Assembly: GCF_036785885.1 (NCBI RefSeq)
Contig: NC_092329.1
Span: 8,370,001 to 8,434,000, forward strand
DNA from: Coffea arabica
Taxonomy: Eukaryota; Streptophyta; Magnoliopsida; Gentianales; Rubiaceae
Direction: 5' to 3'
DNA length: 64,000 nucleotides
Part shown: in pieces, positions 1 to 12,216 of the stretch
How positions within the stretch are numbered: position 1 is the first letter of the stretch
Layout: each line of letters begins with the position of its first letter
Notes under the pieces: model-generated
Seen by the model: only the letters and a program-made list of their open reading frames with translations
Database searches by the model: none
What the model was told of the DNA's origin: nothing
Program-made: the position numbers and the translations under genes

Positions 1-481
1 ACTATTAACCAACAGAAATTCCACAGTTAGCACTTAATGAGGTGGCTTCTGCTGTTCCTGGTACTTTGAGAGCCATGAAAACATATTGCAGCGTTGAGGA
101 TGGATTTAAGATTTAGTCTCTTAAAATGATTCTTGATTAGGCAGGAGATGTTCTTCTTTACAACAGGCACGCGATTCTGGCAAAATGTGACCCCCAGATC
201 CTTGCCTAGTCTACTTGATATTCTCGACGAGAACTAGCTAAGTAATTTTGATGGAATGAAACTGTGATCGTGCTAAAAAAGAAAGAGGAAAAGATAGATC
301 TTTACTCATTTATTTGACTGTAAAAAGTAGGAACAGAAGCAACATGTCAAACCTTTGCAAAAGGAACATTTACAACCATTTACAGACAGCAAGACCACCA
401 CCACATTTTTGTACTTTACACCACAGTATTACAGTATTACAAACACAAGCAGTCGTTATCTTAATTGTCTGAATTAGTAAA
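1..481 (-). other. 3' flank / probable 3' UTR of xylanase gene
   Basis: No coding exon is visible. On the minus strand, downstream of the xylanase stop, an AATAAA hexamer (plus-strand TTTATT at 309-314) lies about 170 nt after the stop codon. That is a plausible poly(A) signal, so roughly 290-481 is probably 3' UTR. Confidence 0.45.
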
Positions 482-3400
482 CTATAGGTCTATGGATATT
501 ATCAGCGGTTCCTCGCCCTTGTCAACAGCAAATGTCTTGATGACTTTTCCTTTGGTGCTGAAAATTTCCACTTGATATGATCCCTGAAATCCTCTGAAGG
601 AGAATTGTCCCTGTTCATCAATATGGCCGTGAGCATGGGACAACCACTCCTCCTTAAGGGCAAGATATCTCCGACCCGCTTCATTTAGGTCACCTTCTGC
701 ATTCACTAGATGAGAGTTTTCCCTGCTCGTGAACAGTTCCCAGAATCCCCACAACATAACACCATCTACTGCTGGATGAGCAAAAGCTTCCCGAAGCATT
801 ACTTCCAAATCGTCGGCCCTAATGTGCTCGTTGTCAGAAGACACATCAAGTTCCGTGAACCAGATTGGAAGCCCAAGAATACCTAAATCATTAAGTGCAG
901 AGCAGACAACAGGTCCCACTGGACTATCTATATGCCCCTGAATACCTATTCCTCCAACAGGTGCACCCTGCTCCTGGAGGTCAAGTATGTGCTCTATGTA
1001 CTTTTCTGGCGATGACCGGGTGTCGCAACCATCCTCGACATGGTAATCATTCACAAATAGGATAGCAGATGGGTCTAGTTGGTTTGCAGTCTTGAACATG
1101 TCTGCCCGGATGTCTTTGCCCAACCGGTCTTGATAGAATGAGCCATGCATCATCTCATTGTTCACATCATAGTGTCGGAATTTACCCTTGTAGCGTGTAA
1201 GAAGCCCTGTAAGACGGTTTTGAACGGCAGTCTTCAAGTCACTTTGACTCAAATTGCGTATCCATTGCTGAACTGTGTTCTCAACCTCCCAGAAGATGCA
1301 ATGCCCACGGACTTGAATGTTGTGGCTGGTACAGAGGTTCAAGAGTTCATCGGCATCCTTATAATTAAAGTTTCCTTGCTGTGCTTCCGTCCAATACCAC
1401 TTCAGTTCATTTCCAAAGACTGCCCAATTAAAATGTTTGACAAAGAAATCAACAAAGTCTTCATTGTCCATATTTGTTCTCATCAAACATGATCCCAAGG
1501 GAAAGCTGTTTTGAGTTTGTTTTACTCTGATTAAGGTACCAAGCAAACTGCCAGAATCTGATCCTGATAATTTCAAGATGATGTCACGCTTTCGTATCTG
1601 CATTTTAGCAAAAGATTTAGTTGGTAGTCTTTAAGGGATCTGATAATAACACATTCACCAAATTCAACATAACCATTGGTATTTTAATGCAGTAAGGTAA
1701 AGCATAAAGCAAATTAAGATGTGAGACAACACGATGTCAGAACAAGAACCAAGTATCTTTTGCTTGTGTTAGTGTGACCCAATAAGTTTGGCCAAACGAT
1801 TCATTGAATATATGACAAAAATTCAGTAAAATCATTTGCTCATAAGAAGAAAGCTTTATCTCAGAAAGCTTGTAAAATGCATTTTAAGGAAAGAACATAT
1901 GGAGATATGTCTGATTAGACACGTAGTGATCACCCTGTGGCTACTATACATCAATACATGTAGAAAATAAAGAAAAGCAGAAGAAAAATGTACCTTATCT
2001 GTTTGTCTCCTCAAGGATTTAAACCTGGCATGCCTGTCAACTGGAAATATTTGCAGTCCAGCAACCATGAAGTCAATGCCCGAAGCAGGACCCTGAACAT
2101 AAACCATCACCTTAGCAGGTTGTTTTTCAATTCTAAATGACCCACCAATTTCATGCCATCTATCATCACGAATCTCAACTTGTCCGCCGTTAACCCATTG
2201 GTCATCCACACCAAGAGCAACGTTCACACTCTGGGGGCTAGTAGGGCCAGGAGCAATTCGAATCCACCCGGATACTTGATATGTCACGTAGAGTTTTACT
2301 TTGTCAGTAATCATCTGAGCAGGACCCATCCATGTTTGGGTGCGTTTTGTCACAAGGATGTAGCGACCACTTAGTGGCTGATGAGCTCCAAGAGAATCTC
2401 TAGCCATGGGAGGAATTATATGTGGTGAGCCAGTTCCAACGCTAAGAGTGCAGTTGCCAAGTGGAAACCACCCATTTGTGCCATCATTAAGGTCACTGTT
2501 GGCAATGATATTAACACCGAAAGCTACATCCTGAAAACATTAATGAAATTAGCATGCAAAACATAACACAATTGAGAAGGCATGCAGAAGATTTCTTCTT
2601 GACTAACATAATTCAAGAAAAAGGATGTAAAATATGAAATATTTTCGCATCATGGATGTGAACTGGAAACACCACATCACAGGACCTATTCAACCAACCT
2701 CGATTACCGGAGGAGGTGAAGGAGGTACTTTAGCCGCATGTTTTACCACCAAGCTATTAAGAAGGATATCAGTGCCCGGAGGTGGACCTTCTAAGTAAAT
2801 CACTACTCTCGATGGCGAACCATTAAGAAGAAATTTTCCTTGCATCTGCACCCAATCCTTGTCTGTTGCCTTCACTCTGCAGGTCATTCATTTAGCATAT
2901 TTTTCGGATAATGTCCATACATGATATCTTTTCTGATGAATACTACAAGTCTACTAAAAATGTTCAAGCATATACTAAAAATGTTCACACAACCAAGAAC
3001 ATTAGGCCTCATGCAGGATAATGCCCTTCAGATCAATTCGTTGTATCAATATGAGACCTAAAATAACATATCAAGGAAGATGAAGTTCCATTCTATAATA
3101 ACTATTGAAGTAATTGATGCTCATCTCATTGCTTTGTCAAGCATACTGTATGTGCACCAACACATTTTTAAATATGATCAGTCAAAATACTAAATTAAAG
3201 TTTTCGGTAGTAATATGTCCATTGCAGCAGTATCTTTTAAGTACACTAGTAAGACATCCCGCCTCACTGGTTGTTTTAACATGATATGGTGTATAACCCA
3301 TATAGCTGCAAAATAAAAATAAGAAGGGAAAACTTCTTTTTAAGGATTGATCCTCACAAAAGGATAATCTTCTCCCAGAAAAGCACATCTTCAACAAAGA

Positions 3401-5830
3401 TCACTAGCTTTTAAAGATAAACTTCAGCTGATTATTTGCTAAGTATAATGACATCCTCTGCTCCACTTTACCATGGAACAAAAGAAATCAGATATGGCAA
3501 GCACAAACTTACTTTGCAATGCCTATGTACTGCTCGCGCATGTCTGCAGCCTGAACCCACAATGTCGCCTGAACATCTGCATTGGTTATATTGTTACCAT
3601 ATATGCGAACTACTGCACTAACCTCATAAGCAAGCTTCCGGTTTACTTTCCCTGTTATCTCCTGCTGAATGCCATTCCAGCTCTGAGTACGTTCTGTAGC
3701 AGATGCAAACAATTTCCCAGATTGTGGAACAATTTTGCCATCTGCCATTGTGTCATGCAAAACAACCTTGCAGCCTCTACCAGACCAACCATTAAGACCA
3801 TCGTCAAACTTCCAATTTGTTATGATGTTCTCTTCTTCAAACAATGGAGATCCTTTGCTCTGGCTCTGTCAAGTAACAAGTCCTTGTCAGTAACTTGAGC
3901 TGATTGCAGAAGCAATGGACACATTTACTATCCTTAAACACACAAATACAGCTGTCCTTCACGCCATCATACTAATCATTTATCCTACTATTGGCTAGTT
4001 CTCAATGAAATGCAAAATTCCTAGAAGAAGTGTCGTGGGAGAATCAGATAAACTTACATTACACCAACTGGAGCTAGAACAAGAGACTACTACTGATTCT
4101 ATAAGCAGGTCCACACCGGGTAAAGGCCCTTCCAGATAAAATATCACCCTATCAGGCATTGTCGACAGCAAGAATGTGCCTTCTAAATTCTCCCAGCAAT
4201 CTTTCGAAACAGACCTTCTGCACAAGGACACTGCCATCAGAGCAATGGCTCTAAAAATAAAACAGGGCAACTAATCTATGAGAAAGAGAAATGTATTGCC
4301 TTCCAATGAACAAGTAGCTAGTATCCATGTTCCTGTATTCCAGTTTTAATGTTGCTAGGACATCAGCATATCCCTGAAGAGCACCTGATACACCAACACG
4401 TGCAGACACCATATATGTGGAACCAGTAGAGACTTGGCTTGTTATATCTTGCTCCAAGCCTTGCCAAGGTTCCTTCCGGTTTGTAATGACAGCATAAGTG
4501 CCAGGTTTGGGCGAGTTTCCTTCAATGCTACTTGAGTAAGCTGAGATCACATAGGCCTCACAACAATTCGGATGCCATGAATGAAGCCCCCTAGAGAAGT
4601 CATGGTTATGGATGATATTAATATCAGAACTGTTCCTCATAGTCCTCACATTTTCCTCTAAATTCTGCAGTCAGAAATTCATAATGTATATATTAGGATG
4701 TATTTGTGCAAGCTAATACATAAAACTCAACAGATAAAAAGGTTCCATCGCAATTCACTGTCATATGATCTCACAAAAGAAGGAAAACGAAAGGGTAACT
4801 CTCTTAACATATAACTTTGTTTGACTACACAAGTACAGGGTGTTACATCCAGATGATTATTAACCACCAAGGCAGCAGCTCCTTTTGCATCCAAATTCAT
4901 AATGCCTCTTGAAGCAAAACAAGGTGGCCATGTAAACCACGAATAATTTAGAATAAATGAATGTTCAGGAAATGTTCCTTACCTACCTGGTACCCCTAAT
5001 AGTTCTTGGAGTCATTGACAACATTAGCTCAAAACTAGCACTCTGTAGTTGCTCAATTCTTGCACTACTTATCAAAACAAATATGATGCATTGTCACGGA
5101 TATCATTGACAACATTAGCTAAAAAATGGCACTCTGTAGCCATTCACTCAAAATTAGCAGCTGACGTTCTTATAACAAATTGAGTTTTTAGTCAGCATAA
5201 TACTCAACAATTCAGTTCTCAAGTGTACAACTCTCTGGCCACCAGCTCCCACGCCCCGGTCACCAAGCTCTCCAAAATCCACCAAATAAGTATAATAATA
5301 GTGCACAAAGTTTGTTTATTAAGAATATGAGTTTATCATATGTACACTAACAGTACATACACTATTGTGGATAGATGTACATACATAAGCAAAATTTGGA
5401 TTGATGTACAACATAAGAATGTGACTTTCTTTGTGTGTCAAAGGGAGACTCATCAATTGATCCAAGTCTGAGAATTAGGAGCTACTAACAAACAACAATT
5501 ACTTAAACAATTAATAATGCCCATCGGTCCAGAGCGATCCTTCAAAATTGAAATGAGGTCGGCAGAAAATTTAATAAACGAAGGAACAAGAGAAAAGCTT
5601 TAAGGTAAGCAATGCATACCTCAGATTGGAACGCATTATTGGCATTGCCCTCTGATGGGTTCTCCATATCTACTTTCGAACTCTAAAACCCATTAAGCAA
5701 GATCACTAAACCACACCAAAAATATCAGACAAAGATAGACTTCTAAGAAAAATTTCAGTACCTGCGAGGGACTGTTCTCCGAAAATTGCTTCGGAATTCG
5801 ACGTCTGAAGCAGCAACACAGCCGCTTCAT
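482..5830 (-). CDS. GH10 endo-1,4-beta-xylanase with three CBM22 modules
   Basis: Hydrolyses beta-1,4-xylan, probably during wall remodelling. Family: the plant XYN1/RXF12 type. Exons from the start: 5762-5830, 5620-5682, 4300-4664, 4058-4217, 3513-3865, 2699-2876, 1994-2530, 482-1597. All phases agree and give 946 aa, near the family's usual ~920. Carbohydrate-binding CBM22 modules lie at about residues 50-215, 230-390 and 400-565, each split by one phase-2 intron (the third is unsplit). The GH10 barrel covers about 590-900. Catalytic residues are visible: acid/base Glu723 in VNNEMMHG and nucleophile Glu824 in FTELD. The start chosen begins MKRLCCCF; an internal Met in exon 2 (MENPSEG) is an alternative. 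No signal peptide is evident, as in XYN1-type members I know. The intron after exon 3 appears to be GC-AG (donor 4299-4298). The gene looks intact. Confidence 0.93.
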
Positions 5831-6590
5831 TATATACAGATACAAACTACTGTATGTTCGGAAGTTTTATAAGTGAAGTCATCGGATATGGCGGGACCAA
5901 CTAAACCTACCGACCAATCAGAAGTCTTCTGCCTTCTAACTGTTTGATATCTTGTCCCAATAATCTAGACAGCCAGCATTGCAGGAACATTTGTTCTAGG
6001 ACATTTTCTTTCTGCATTTTAAAAATGGGTTTCTCTTGTTCCTCTTGATTTTCCAGATTTTTTCATTAAATTGTGTACAAGTTGGAGTTGGCGGGGGATT
6101 TCTTTGTCTTGCAGACTGGGTTGGCCAATTGCAATTTTGAATGCTTGAATTGAAATAGAAGATTACCGGTTTTAGGGATGCTGTGTTCTATAAGTAAAAT
6201 CATATCATCGATACCTTTCTTTGTCAACGGGTCTCTAGGTCTTTGATTACAAGTCAGATTTCATTCTTAACAAGTTGCAGGTTAGGTGAAATCTGGCTTT
6301 TCTTGCGATGCGTGCTGTTGAGTCTGTTCCTTTAACTGATTATTAAGAGCCCACATCTTTCAAGTTTCAAGTTTTAGGTCTTTAAGCTTTTTTTTGGGTA
6401 ATGAAAACATTTACTAGTCTATCCTAGAGTCCACATCTTTCAAGTTTTAAGTCTCATTTTTTTCGATAACAATGTGTATTCTATAGCATTTATATAATAT
6501 AATATAATATATCATATTCTACCGGAATGGGAATCTAAAGAGGTTGTATAGTGGGTTAGCAAGTATACAGATCTGACTAAATTAAAGAGT
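5831..6590. other. Intergenic; possible promoter of xylanase
   Basis: No exon is recognised. It holds the 5' flank of the xylanase, with several TATA-like stretches, for example the ATATAAT repeats near 6490-6510. It is otherwise ordinary AT-rich sequence. Confidence 0.3.
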
Positions 6591-6599
6591 TATTCTGAC

Positions 6600-6710
6600 A
6601 CTTCTTTTAGATTTTTTTCACTGCAGTTGGAGTTCGAACCTTTGGCTCACAGTCCAAAGAGGGATTTAGTCCCTTTTTTATAACCACTGAACTTTGTTTT
6701 TTCAAGTTTT
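6600..6710 (-). repeat. tRNA-like (SINE-type) fragment
   Basis: Read on the minus strand, a box-A-like TTCAGTGGTTA (near 6685-6695) is followed about 45 nt later by the box-B-like GGTTCGAACTCC (near 6629-6640). This spacing is typical of tRNA-derived SINE heads. No poly(A) tail or target duplication was identified. Confidence 0.35.
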
Positions 6711-7434
6711 AGGTCTCATACCTGACGTTAAAATTCTACCAATCCATCTAACTTGCATCTTTCACTAAAAATAAAATTTTAAATTTTAAATATAAAACAT
6801 GTCATGATGAATAGTAGAAAATACAAGACAGTGAAAGAGCGCAATTTTATGTTACCTAGACCAGACAATCAAAAATTGACACAGATAAAGATGAATAAGC
6901 CTGATTAAAGATAATGCACTTGCAAGTCACTTTGTTGCATCTATATGAGAAGACATAGGATGAAAACTCAAAGCACATGCCAAGTAATTGAAGACCACTG
7001 TATATCACTTTCTTCATGCAAATGAACGGGTTTTTTTTGTTTTAATGTGCATGAGCATGTCAAAGAATTGCCAACAAAATTTTTTATTTTAACCAGTCAA
7101 CTCCTTATCTATTTTCATGTGAATAAACCCACGAAACAGGTCTACTTCACATGAAGGAGATTGTCAATTGGGTGAATATGGTGTATAACCTGTATTAAAG
7201 AGAAACAAAAAAAAAATGAAGCTAATTAAGGATCTTCCTCCAAATGATTGAGCCTTAACAAAGGAAGACTTTTTCCTCCAAGTAATTAAGCATGCCTTGA
7301 CTCTTGGATGAGACCATTAGCTTTTCAAATTCATATTTAACGATTGCAACTCGTGCTATACATTATACAGACCTCTTGTATGCTGCATTTCAAACTACAA
7401 GAAAAAGTATCAGACATGGCAGGCGATAACTTAC

Positions 7435-7778
7435 CTCGCAAGCCCAATGTAATGCTCGCGCTGATCATCTGCAGCCTGAATTAACAATGTTGCACGAACC
7501 TCTGCATCAGCCCCATTGTTACCAAATACAGAAACTACAGCTACAACCTGATAAGCAAGCTTTCGCTGTACTTTGCCTGTAATGTCCCGCTGAATGCCGT
7601 TCCAGCTACCAGTGCGATTCGTAGCAGATGCAAAGAACTTGCCAGACGGAGGAACAATTTTGGCTTCATGCAAAACAATCTGGCAGCCTCTTCCAGACCA
7701 ATTGTTAAGGCCATCGTCAAAGTTGGGATTGGATATGATGTTCTCATCTTCAGAGAAAGCAGGTTCTTTGCTCTGGCT
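7435..7778 (-). other. Intact duplicated CBM22 exon (exon 5')
   Basis: This exon reads SQSKEPAFSEDEN at its start and ends IGLA(R), closely matching exon 5 of the intact gene (SQSKGSPLFEEEN ... IGIAK). It keeps the family motifs NWSGRGC and SWNGIQ, both splice sites, and the same phase-2 end. It could join in frame to exon 4 or exon 6 of the downstream gene. Nothing in the sequence shows whether it is expressed. Confidence 0.7.
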
Positions 7779-7949
7779 CTGTCAAGTAATAAGTCCTTGT
7801 CATTAATATGGGCTGATTTTCCATCCACTGTACTAGTAAGTTGTCTTGTTTTTTTGACAAGCTGAATAGGTGCTTAGTACTGTACAGCCCGAGTAACATA
7901 TTGATATCTCCTGATTGTACACTAGAATGGTGACAATTGCTCCAAATTA

Positions 7950-8215
7950 GAGCATACAGTAGTTATTGTCTATGGTGGTTAAACTATTTAAAATTCCTCA
8001 TTTTGGTAACTAAACTTTTTCGTTAATCAAAATGGTCACCGTCATTCTTCAACTTAAAAACGTAATTTTTTTTGTCACTCAACTAATAAAACTGTACATT
8101 GTTTGGTTGAACGGCTAATCGATATATGCTTTTAATTAGCCGAATGACTATTTCGTCAGTGACCGAGATATAAAATTTTAAATACTTTAGTGACCATATG
8201 TACCATTTGCTTTAC
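7950..8215. repeat. Dispersed repeat inside the truncated xylanase copy
   Basis: The segment carries short phrases typical of plant intergenic MITEs, in both orientations: TTTTGGTAACTAAACTTTTT near its left end and TTTAGTGACCATATG near its right. It sits where exons 3 and 4 would be expected. Boundaries and target duplication were not resolved. Confidence 0.35.
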
Positions 8216-8628
8216 AAATTAAATGTAGCATTTCTCCAGCTGTTGGACTATTTCAATGAACTTTGCTAGAATATGGACTGTAAGCCTGAATGCTAAAACA
8301 ATGTAAGCAAACCATCTGATAATCAACCACATTGTTTCTTTGTTCAGTATAAGATGAAAATCAGGCCAATAGAAAATCCCAGCCGGAGGAAAACTCACAA
8401 GGAAAATCTCCGATGTCTGATCAGGTTGATCAAAGCCATCACGGTGGACATTGCTCGTTGATGGGTTCTCCATATGCCCTCCCGAAAATTTGGATAATAA
8501 GATAAACAAGCAGCCTTAATACTACAAACTCTGAAGACTCGCACATACCTGCAAATCAATGACTCTGCTGTGAAAAGTGCTCGAAGAATCTAAGACTCGG
8601 CGTAAGAAGCAACATGCAGGAGGGCGAT

Positions 8629-9870
8629 TCATTTATAGCTAGCCGTGATGAAGATTGTTGGAGGGTTTGGAAGTTTTGCAAGTTAACTAGACGCCAAGCG
8701 CGGGATGTCACATGCAACTCTTTGCTGTTTTCGACATTTTGTCTCGGAAATCCAAGAACCGTGCATGACAGCAGTAGGTTTATTCTTTATACAAATATGT
8801 TATCCATTGATTCTACAATGCCCTTGGATGAAGATCTTGCATGCAACTCTTTGCTGTTTTTATCTTGGTAATCCAAAGACGGAGCATCCATCACAGCATA
8901 TATTTTTAGTACAAATATCTTTTGTCCAAGATCTTGCGAGGACAAAACACAAGAAAGTTGAGACCCAATAGATAAGTCCAAACTCATATTTCACTTCAAA
9001 ATTTTAAGTTATAAGAGGTCTTGAATCTTTACCTATGTATTAAGTACTCGTTTTTCCTTTCCCAAACTAATGCGGGACAAATATCTTACTCACAAACCTA
9101 GCATTTTTGTTTCTTTGGTTCTCCTGACTTGCAAATTTGCAAATTTAGTTTCCAAAATTGGTTTTTTTTTTCCCTTCATCTCTTCCACTTGGGCTTAAAT
9201 TGGACTGAAAAATTCATTAACTTTTGGGATCCTTTGATAGCATTACTTTGGCTTGGTTTTGGATGTAGCAGATGATTTCTGAATAGTTAGCTTAGTGCAG
9301 TGCTACGGTGCCGTAAAGAAGCCTATGATAGTTTGCCATTGTTTGAAGTTAAATCAACCAATGAGCATATTTCAAGGAGTCGAATCAGCCTTGAGAAGAT
9401 AAATTCTTTCATAATCTATATATTATTAAGAAAATGTTTAGTATTAATTAAAAAAAAAAAGAATATGTGTAGTATTTTTCTTCTTTGTGACGGCTGTTAT
9501 TGGCTTGAGCCTGATGTGGCAAATTTAGGATTGGGATTCCAAGGTTTCTAGACGTGGTCATGACCTTCAATATGGTAAAAAGTAAACCAAGGAAGGAGAA
9601 TCTAAGGGGTTTGGATTATGAATTTTCGCCAAAAAATTTTGGGAACATTCCTATCACGCATTCTTAATTATTTTTTCAAATTACATACATCGTCTCATCA
9701 TTGTATTTTTTATATAAACTTCAAAAACTTATAATCCAAACGGAAAATTTTAGTTATACCAATTTAGATAAAACTAAAATAATTGCAAAAGTACATTAGG
9801 CTACAAGGCAGTTTTTGCACTTTTGCACAGGATTTTATATGCTTACTTCTTGTACATTTTACATGTGGAA
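8629..9870. other. Intergenic, no gene recognised
   Basis: Contains a short internal direct repeat: GCATGCAACTCTTTGCTGTTTT-like copies near 8711 and 8837, each followed by a CTTGGTAATCCAAGA-like phrase. Open frames here are short with no family resemblance. Confidence 0.3.
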
Positions 9871-9879
9871 AAGTCTGAA

Positions 9880-11640
9880 GTAACGATAGTTATGGTAACG
9901 AAACTATTTTTACCTGATATAACAGGTAAAAATACTTTTAGCGACCATTTGATTACCTGTTGTACTGGTCATCTAAACAAGATAATGCCTAAAATTTTGG
10001 GTAGTAAGTTTCGCATTAAAAATAGTAAGTTATCCTTATAAATTAGTAACTTTTATGTCTCAAAAAGTAAACTTGAATAAATATGGAACTAACCTTTTTT
10101 TTTGAAGTAAAATACTACTCTATATCTGATACTTAGTTTTTGGAGAGTTAATTTAGTTCAAGTAATAGTAAGTTTTTATAGATTAATAGTAAATATTGTT
10201 GATAGAATAGTAAATTTGGTTAATCATCAAAACTTAATAGTTTGTGGCATAAATTTACTATTTTACTTAAAGAAACTTACAATTGTACGTATCATTTATA
10301 AATGTTATATGTTCGAAGCATTTTAAATATACTATGAAAACTTTTTTTTTTGCATATGACCTTATAAAATATGTAAGAATAATTTGTCATATTTTAAATT
10401 TTTAATTATGGGAAAATAAACAACTAAGTTCCCAAAATATTTCACTTTTATTGTTTAAAAAATGTCAACTTGTTGGTTATATTCAAAATAATTCTATTGT
10501 CAGAAATAGTTTTTCTCAAATTAACTTCATGATTAGATGTGAGATACAAATATGATAAAATATTCCTCATACATATGTCATGGATATTTCAGACTTATAG
10601 TAAAAAAAAATTTTGTTGTTAAAATAACATATATCATAGTGTACTAATTATTTTAGGACCATTTTATAGGTGAACTAAATTTAATTTAAATTATACAATA
10701 GATTATACATGCATGTGATTTTCATTTATAATTATTGGATCCTATTCTTATGAACAATCTCCCAAGGGAAAAAATCCAGATCATACTGATTTTCTTATAT
10801 TAATTGTTATACTAATTTTGTCATTTTTATTATTATATTATTTCTCATTTTGTTTAGGCTTTTACTCTTATTATTTCTTGTGTCTCAGATGTAAATTTAT
10901 TAAAACTTTATCATCTTATTATATTCATAGGTGTTAAATTATAAAATTTTGATATATAAACAAGTAATATTCTATATATAACTAGGAAGATTTGTTGTTA
11001 TTGTTATTCGAACTTTCAAAGTTTTAAAAAATTGAAAATGATTAAAAGCTTATAATATGACAAATTTTTTTTACATATTTCACAAGATTATGTGAAAAGT
11101 CAAACTATTTTTCATAGTATTTTAAACTATATAAATAATTTTTTTTAAATTAAACCTATAATCATGTATTATACAGGTATATTATGAGTACTTACTAACT
11201 AAGGTATTAAGAATTAATCATTAATAAAACATCTTATAGTTATTTCAAATAAATTTCCTAATACTAGTTTGAAATATGTTTTAATCAAATAGTACATGTG
11301 TCCCATAAATCAGTAAGTTTTGATTATTAATCAATTTACCATGTTATTAGTAAGAGTTACTATTTATGTATAAAAACTTACTATTACTTGAATTAAACTT
11401 ACTCTCTAAAAAGTAAATTTGGGATATAAAGTAGTAATTTATTTATTTAAAAAGTAAGCTTAATATTTATTCCAACTTACCTTTTGAAGTATAAAAGTTA
11501 CTAATTTATTACTGTTACCTTATTATTTTAGATAGAAAACTTACTTTCTTATTTTTAAGTGTTATCCTATTTAGGTGGATAAACCTATCAAATAATCAAA
11601 TGGTCGCTAAAAGCAAATAAAAAATAATTCGAAAATGGTC
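9880..11640. mobile_element. Nonautonomous DNA transposon with long inverted repeats
   Basis: A perfect 20-bp inverted pair, TTTTAGCGACCATTTGATTA at 9936-9955 and its complement at 11593-11612, opens into imperfect arms of about 300 bp. The arms share phrases such as AAATTAGTAACTTTTAT and AGTAATAGTAAGTTTTTATA. Outside the left pair, 9880-9935 resembles the end of two other elements in the window (15066 and 18751). No transposase is present. Long terminal inverted repeats suggest a Mutator-like or fold-back element. The centre is AT-rich with no coding sequence. Confidence 0.6.
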
Positions 11641-11910
11641 ATCTAAGTGTTATCCTATTTATGTCTAAAAAAGTAAATTGAAATAAAAATGAAAGTTACT
11701 TTTTTAAAAAAAATAAATTACTACTCTATATTCAAAACTTACTTTTTAGAGAGTAAGTTTAGTTCAAATAATAGTAAGTTTTCACGGATTAATAGTAAAT
11801 CCTGTTGATAGAATAGTAAATTTGGTTAATCATCAAGACTTACTAGTTTGTAGCATAAATTTACTATTTTACTTAAAGAAACTTATATGAAACAAGTATT
11901 AGGAAGTTTA
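11640..11910. repeat. Third, directly oriented arm of the long-TIR element
   Basis: This stretch repeats the left arm (about 10040-10280) in the same orientation with roughly 85-90% identity by eye. An example is TTGATAGAATAGTAAATTTG, present near 10198 and again near 11808. It starts directly after the right arm of the preceding element, so it is a second adjacent or nested copy. Confidence 0.6.
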
Positions 11911-11964
11911 TTTAAAATAATGCAAAGATTTTTTTATTAATGATTGAAACTTAATATTATAGTT

Positions 11965-12216
11965 TTTTTTTTTACCTTATACTTTTTTATTTATCCAAAA
12001 GTAAAAATTACAAAAATGCGCCCTGCGCAGTTTAAGGCCTAATATATGGCATCTCTAGCTGATCTATCCTAAGGAGAGTTTTAATCTTGCGTGGAAGTGA
12101 CTCTTCTCCGGTGTATACCACACCGTGGCCCAGCTGCAATGCGGCTAAAGCATCCGCTACCATATTGGCTTGTCGAAAGACGTGGCTAAGATCGGCCCCC
12201 AGCTCTGATAACAATC
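11965..12216 (-). mobile_element. 5'-truncated LINE insertion with RNase H tail
   Basis: The minus strand encodes a fragment containing HVFRQANMVADALA, the C-terminal RNase H signature of plant L1-type LINE pol proteins, ending in a stop near 12032. It is followed by a short 3' region and a poly(A) run (plus-strand T-run 11963-11973). A perfect 17-bp duplication, AACTTAATATTATAGTT, flanks it at 11948-11964 and 12217-12233. The 252-bp length means nearly the whole element was lost at its 5' end, which is normal for target-primed reverse transcription. It landed inside the older AT-rich repeat. Confidence 0.85.

Larger units (their letters stand above)
6880..8628 (-). pseudogene. Truncated tandem copy of the xylanase gene (CBM22 part)
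   Basis: Three pieces match the neighbouring xylanase in order. (1) 8560-8628, an exon-1-like segment reading MNRPPACCFLRR and ending CAG|GTATGT. (2) About 8415-8475, an exon-2-like segment reading MENPSTSNVHRDG with a possible donor CTT|GTGAGT. (3) 7435-7778, a copy of exon 5 (second CBM22) that is fully open for 114 codons with acceptor TTGACAG and donor AG|GTAAGT. Intron sequence downstream of exon 5 is also copied (shared ATATGGTGTATAACC) to about 6880, stopping just short of an exon-6 equivalent. Copies of exons 3, 4 and 6-8 are missing, so no catalytic domain remains. The usual acceptor position before exon 2' is no longer in frame. Either a pseudogene or an alternative 5' module for the intact gene. 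Confidence 0.75.

Noticed and set aside
1145-1492. Plus-strand open frame opposite the xylanase
   Set aside because: Antisense shadow of the GH10 exon.
9880-11640. Helitron, because of a hairpin near the element end
   Set aside because: Long terminal inverted repeats are present and no TC...CTRR ends were seen.
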